From Ustulina deusta (lineage: Eukaryota > Ascomycota > Sordariomycetes > Xylariales > Xylariaceae), in NCBI GenBank assembly GCA_023159155.1, contig JAJNNX010000096.1:1-53622 (forward strand): a stretch of 53,622 bases of DNA. The letters run 5' to 3'. A model generated the notes under the pieces. It did no database searches, was not told the DNA's origin, and was given only the letters and a program-made list of their open reading frames with translations. Positions 49,010 to 53,622 of this stretch are shown here, one piece after another. Both the position numbers and the translations under genes were made by a program. The first letter of the stretch is position 1, and every line of letters starts with the position of its first letter.

Positions 49010-50511
49010 AACAACCCTAATAACTATAATATTATAGCTAATAATAAAAATATTATTTATATTAATATATATTTGTTCTCTAACTATATATATATTATAC
49101 TAAAAAGTAGTAAATTTATTAGTAGTTAAATTATAGCTCTGTTTGATTACTTGTTTGCTAGATTAGCACTACTGTAATAAAATAACAAAATAACTGTTTT
49201 ATAGCGTTAAACGTTATAATTGTTTAGTATTAAACTATTTCTAAAAAATTTAGAAAATTAGTTTAAAATCTATACTAGGCGCGCTACACAAAAGTTCATT
49301 AAAAGATTTTTCATGCTTTAAAACATTACAAAAAATCGTAATATAATACTTTAGTATATTTAGCGCAAATTATATTATATAAGAGCTAATAGAACGTTAG
49401 CTAACAATAACTCTAATTAGATTAGGGTTATAAAAAATATTTGCAATCGTAAGTTTATATTAGATTTCTAAATAGGGATATAAAAAGCTCTAGATATAAA
49501 GCTTTTTATAATTATAGTATACCACTTATAAAAAAACAATCTTTCCGAGCAAAAAAACTAGATAGTAAAGCTTGCTATATATTTTTATAACTTTTTATAG
49601 CCCAAATCTAATTAAATAAAGCTTATTTTTGCTTTATAATAAAATTTAAATACTATATACTTATAAACTATATAATTTATACTATATAAATAATTATTTA
49701 GTTTTAAGCTACTTAAACCTTTTAATATAATAACTAACTAAACTAATAGGCATACTTTTAAAAAAATACAAAATATTTATAATTATTTAAAATAAAATAT
49801 TAAGTTAGCTATAGATTTTATAGCTATATAGTCTAAATAGTAATTTAATAAAAAATACTAATTTTTAGAGTTTTTTTTAAAAAATAAAGTTTTTTTTTGC
49901 TTATATAATAAGTATTATTTACTAGAATAACTTTTAAAAAAATACTTGCAATAGTACGCTAGGCCATAAATAGTTAAATAAAAAATCAGAGATCTAGCGT
50001 ACAAATTAGACTTTTTTTCTTATTTTTATATTTATTTTATTATTTTAATAATATACTTATAACCTATAAAAAATAAATACAATCTGTTCGATTGTATAGT
50101 TTTACTACTTAGGCTAATAAAAACTAATTAGTATTCTAATAATAATAAAAAAAGCAAAATATACAAAATAAAAATTATTTTATAATACTAACTAAATTAC
50201 TATAAAAATAAGTTTAAATACTTTATTAAATAAAAAAAATAAAGCTATAAATATAATAAATAGTACTTTAAGCATTACTTCTAACATTTATAAAAACTAA
50301 TTAATAATTATTAGAAACGTTATAAATCTAAGCCTAATTTATAAAAATTAAAAAAAACTAAACCTAAGCAAAAAAATAAACTACTAAAAGCTTTTATATA
50401 AAGCAAAGTTAATAAGCTTATAAAAATTAACATAGTAGTAAATATTATAAACATTACTATAAAAGTTGCTATAACGCTTATTATTTAAAATATTACTAAT
50501 CTTATTATTAT

Positions 50512-50541
50512 TAACCCTACTATTACTAACCCTACTATTAC
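50512..50541 (+). repeat. Two 15-bp tandem units in L
   Basis: AACCCTACTATTACT occurs twice in a row. Read on the plus strand it gives NPTIT repeats, perhaps a mutated Thr-rich protein tail. Confidence 0.6.
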
Positions 50542-50801
50542 TAATTATATTATTACTGCTCTAGCAGTTATTAATTATAAGATTGCTAATTATAACGTTA
50601 CAAAAACCTTTGTAGTTAATAATGTAATGCTTTTGCTAAAAAAAAAAGATATAAAACTAATACTTATATAATATAGCTAATAGTTAATAGCGAACCAAAA
50701 AAAAAAGAACGTTAAAAAAAAAAAATTAATAAGCTATTATTGCTATATATATATTGCTAGCTACTAAAGTTAGCGGAAGTTTTTTTTTATGTTTAGTATT
50801 T

Positions 50802-51000
50802 TAATAAAGCTTTATAAAGGGTCGAACTAGCAACCTTTAAAGGTGGCCTATGCCCTAGGCATGCCAGGTCTATACTAGGTGGCCTGTGCACCTATGGGTA
50901 GGACCGCACATAGATATATTAAACATTTTAATATTCTGCTACATACCTACTTTTTTTTAATATATCTTTTTTATTATTATACCTATTAGTTTTTTTATTA
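50802..51000 (+). repeat. L right LTR, 199 bp
   Basis: It aligns to the left LTR over its full length, with C/T and G/A differences mostly at its start (TAATAAAGCTTTATAAAGGG here). The GC-rich core is retained. Confidence 0.85.
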
Positions 51001-51005
51001 GTTTA
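51001..51005. repeat. Target-site duplication GTTTA (right of L)
   Basis: Pairs with 47714-47718. Confidence 0.85.
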
Positions 51006-53622
51006 ATATTATTTTTTAGTTTTAGAATAAATTAAAATATTATTTATATAAATATTTATAAATTTGTTTAAAAGTTTTTAAATTTATATATTAATAAAAA
51101 CTTGCTATTAAGCAGGTTTTATTTTTAAACTAAATAATAAAACTTTTTATTAAAATAATTTTTCATAAATTTAAAAAAAAATAAAATAGCATAATTTTAT
51201 AATTAATAATAATTAATAAAAAGTTTTAATAATATTTAGTTTTATAAAATAAGTAGTATTATAATAATTAAATATAATATTACTAATATTTAAAGCTAAT
51301 ATAATTTAATTAATTTAAGTTTAAATATAAATAAAATAAAAATAATATTTAAGTTTATATTTTATTTAATAAAGTTTATAGCTAGTAGTTTATTTATAAA
51401 TTTTTTTTTAAATAAAATAAATTATATAAATATTTAATATTAATAAAATTTAGAAGTATATTTTATATTATTAAGTTTTAGTACTATATTAAACTTTAGT
51501 TTTAATAGTAATAAAATTTTGGATTTTTTTTAAAAAAACCCCTTTTTTTAGGTATAATAACTAAAAAAGTAAAAAGTTTTATATTAACTTTATATATTTA
51601 AGGTTTTTTTTTTTTTAAAAATAAGATTAATTTATTATTAAAAGTTTTTTATAATATTATTTCGCTAATTTAAATTTATTTTTTTTATAAAATATTAATT
51701 ATTTTTAAGTTTTTTTTAAATAATTTAATATAATTATTTTTAATTATTATAAACTTAATTATAATAAATTTTTTAAAAGTTTTTTAGTTAGTTAGTTTTA
51801 TTTATTTTAATAAAAATAATTTTAAAAATTTTATATAATTTTTTTAATAATAGCTTAGTTTTGTTTTTTTTAAAAAGTTATTATATAAAGTTTTTTTGTT
51901 TTAAGTTTAAAAGTTTTAAGTTTTTTTTTTGTTTTTTTAGTTTTAATTATTTTTAAAAAGTTATTTTAATATTTAATAATATTTTTATAATATTTAATTA
52001 TATTAATTAATATTTCTTTATATTTTTAAGTTTATATTTTAATATTTATAATTAAAAAGTTTAACTATAATTATTAATAAAAATTAAACTAATAAAAATA
52101 AATTATTTAATTAAATTAATTATTATTTTTAGGTTTTTATTATAATATTTAGTTTTATTAATTATTTAATACTAATAATAATATTAGAATTAAAATTAAT
52201 AATTTAAAATATTTAGTTTTTAAATTATTAATTATTAATTTTTATTATATATATTAAATATTTATAAATTTTACTAACTATTTTATTTTAATAGTTATAA
52301 ATTTTTTAAAATTTAATTAAACAAATTATTTTTATTTTTAATTATTGTTTACATTATTATATAAACTTATAATTAATTATTAAAAAAATATAAGCTTTAA
52401 TATTATATAAAATTAAAACTTTTATTTTAATATTAATAATTTATTTTAGTTATATATTTTAACTAAAATAAATAAAAAAACTAATAAAAAAGTCTTTATT
52501 AGTTCTATTTATTTTTTAAATTAAATAAACTACTAAAGTTATTTTTATTATAGATTTTTTTTACTAATTAAATATTTAAAACTTTAAGTTTTTAATTAAA
52601 ATAATTAATTAATATATATATATTTTTTTTTTTATAAATAAAACAAATATTATTATTTTAATAAACTTTTTTTTATTTTTATAATTAGTACTTATTTTAA
52701 TTCTTTTAAAATAAATATTTTAAAACTTTTAAAGTTTATTAAAAATTAATAAATAAGTTTGCTAAAAATTTAGTTATTTAAATTAGATTTTTATTTAATT
52801 AAGTTTATAAATTTAATTTATTAATAGTTTTTATAAGTTTATTTAATATTATATACTAATTTAATAATTTTATTAATAAATAATTTATTAAAAATATTTA
52901 AATTTATAAAAACTTTATATAAATCTTTTTTTAAATTTATATAAAAATAATTCTATAATTTATATTTTTATTATAATTTAATAAACTAATATTTTTAAAC
53001 TAAACTATTAAATATAAAAATAAATTTATTAATATTTTTATTAATTTTATATATATAAATTTAAAATATTTTATAAATAATAATTATTTAATTAAAATTA
53101 TAATAAATTATTTATAAAGCTTAAATTATTTTAGTAATATTATTAAATGATTTTTTAATATATCTTTTTAATTAGTTTATAATATATTAAAATTAGCTAT
53201 TTTTAATTTAAAATATAATAATATTTTTATTTAATTTTTTTATTAGTTTATAAACTTAGTTATTAAATAAAGCTTTATTTTTTATAAACTTAATAAAATT
53301 AGTTTTTTATATTTTAGCTTGTTTAATATAAATAAAGTTTAAAATAAAAAATAAATAAAATAATAAAACTAAAAAATTTAAAATTAATATTTTTAAATAT
53401 ATTTTTTATTATTAAATTATAATTATTTTTTAAAAATACTAAAATAAACATAATAAAAAATTAGTGCTTTAATTTTTTTATTTATTAAAAAAGTTCTATT
53501 AAAACTGATATAAAATTATCAGCTTATATTATTATAATTTTTATTAATATATTTTTAAATATATTATTTATTTTAAATAATTTTAGTTTTAGTTTAAATT
53601 TTATTTGTTAAGCTTAATTTTT

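Larger units (their letters stand above)
47719..51000 (+). mobile_element. LTR element L, 3.28 kb, probably non-autonomous, nested in N2
   Basis: Two LTRs of exactly 199 bp with inverted ends TAATA and TATTA (TGATA and TATCA before mutation), flanked by GTTTA. The 2.88-kb interior is too short for a full gag-pol, and I found no reverse-transcriptase or integrase motif. The interior is A-rich on the plus strand and its longest protein-like stretch reads plus (48791-49009), so the element probably runs left to right. It may be a gag-only or large-derivative type, or a deleted autonomous element. Confidence 0.85.
37825..53622 (-). mobile_element. LTR retrotransposon N2 (second N copy), split by two nested insertions, right end outside window
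   Basis: The left LTR (37825-38063) and interior match N1 in order and orientation. Removing B2 with one ATAAT and L with one GTTTA restores an interior collinear with N1. The window ends at the point matching about 20895 of N1, so about 0.6 kb including the right LTR is missing. No open frame survives. The five bases before the element are AGCGC; their duplicate must lie beyond the window. Confidence 0.85.

Overview
This looks like nuclear DNA of a filamentous ascomycete (Pezizomycotina). Two extremely AT-rich blocks (1 to about 25.9 kb, and about 33.64 kb to the end) flank a 7.7-kb island of normal base composition. The AT-rich blocks are packed with dead LTR retrotransposons. Wherever two copies or two LTRs can be lined up, the differences are almost all C-to-T or G-to-A, and every coding frame is riddled with stops. 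That is the footprint of repeat-induced point mutation (RIP), a process known only from fungi.

Left block. A RIP-mutated Ty3/Gypsy element, here called D, lies on the minus strand at 1-5890 (copy D1, carrying a solo LTR at 4878-5178) and again from 13259 to about 25510 (copy D2). D2 is broken by two younger insertions: LTR element N1 (16010-21502, TSD TTTAT) and a 975-bp miniature LTR element (23770-24744, TSD AAAAC). Between the D copies lie a foldback palindrome (about 6020-6336), a deleted Gypsy element B1 (6558-11136, TSD ATTTT) and unassigned AT-rich DNA.

Island (about 25.92-33.64 kb). One clearly intact gene is present: a two-exon GH54/CBM42 alpha-L-arabinofuranosidase of the abfB type (27944-29564, 500 aa, secreted). 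It has a TATA-like box and a polyadenylation signal. It is flanked by two broken genes: a decayed minus-strand frame (26069-26665) and a plus-strand pseudogene (32213-33615) with a frameshift and two in-frame stops of the type RIP makes. The rest of the island shows no convincing gene.

Right block. After 4 kb of unassigned AT-rich DNA holding a second LTR of the D1 solo-LTR family (34958-35205), a second N element (N2) starts at 37825 and runs past the window end. Nested inside it are a 7.3-kb minus-strand Gypsy element B2 (38489-45773, TSD ATAAT, recognisable reverse transcriptase) and a 3.3-kb LTR element L (47719-51000, TSD GTTTA). The LTRs of L keep a GC-rich core.

The window therefore records layered insertion and mutation, with an intact plant-cell-wall enzyme gene between two RIP-dense transposon graveyards. 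Letters D, N, B and L are working names used only here. Element boundaries with target-site duplications (TSDs) were read base by base; those marked 'about' were not. Nothing was searched against a database.
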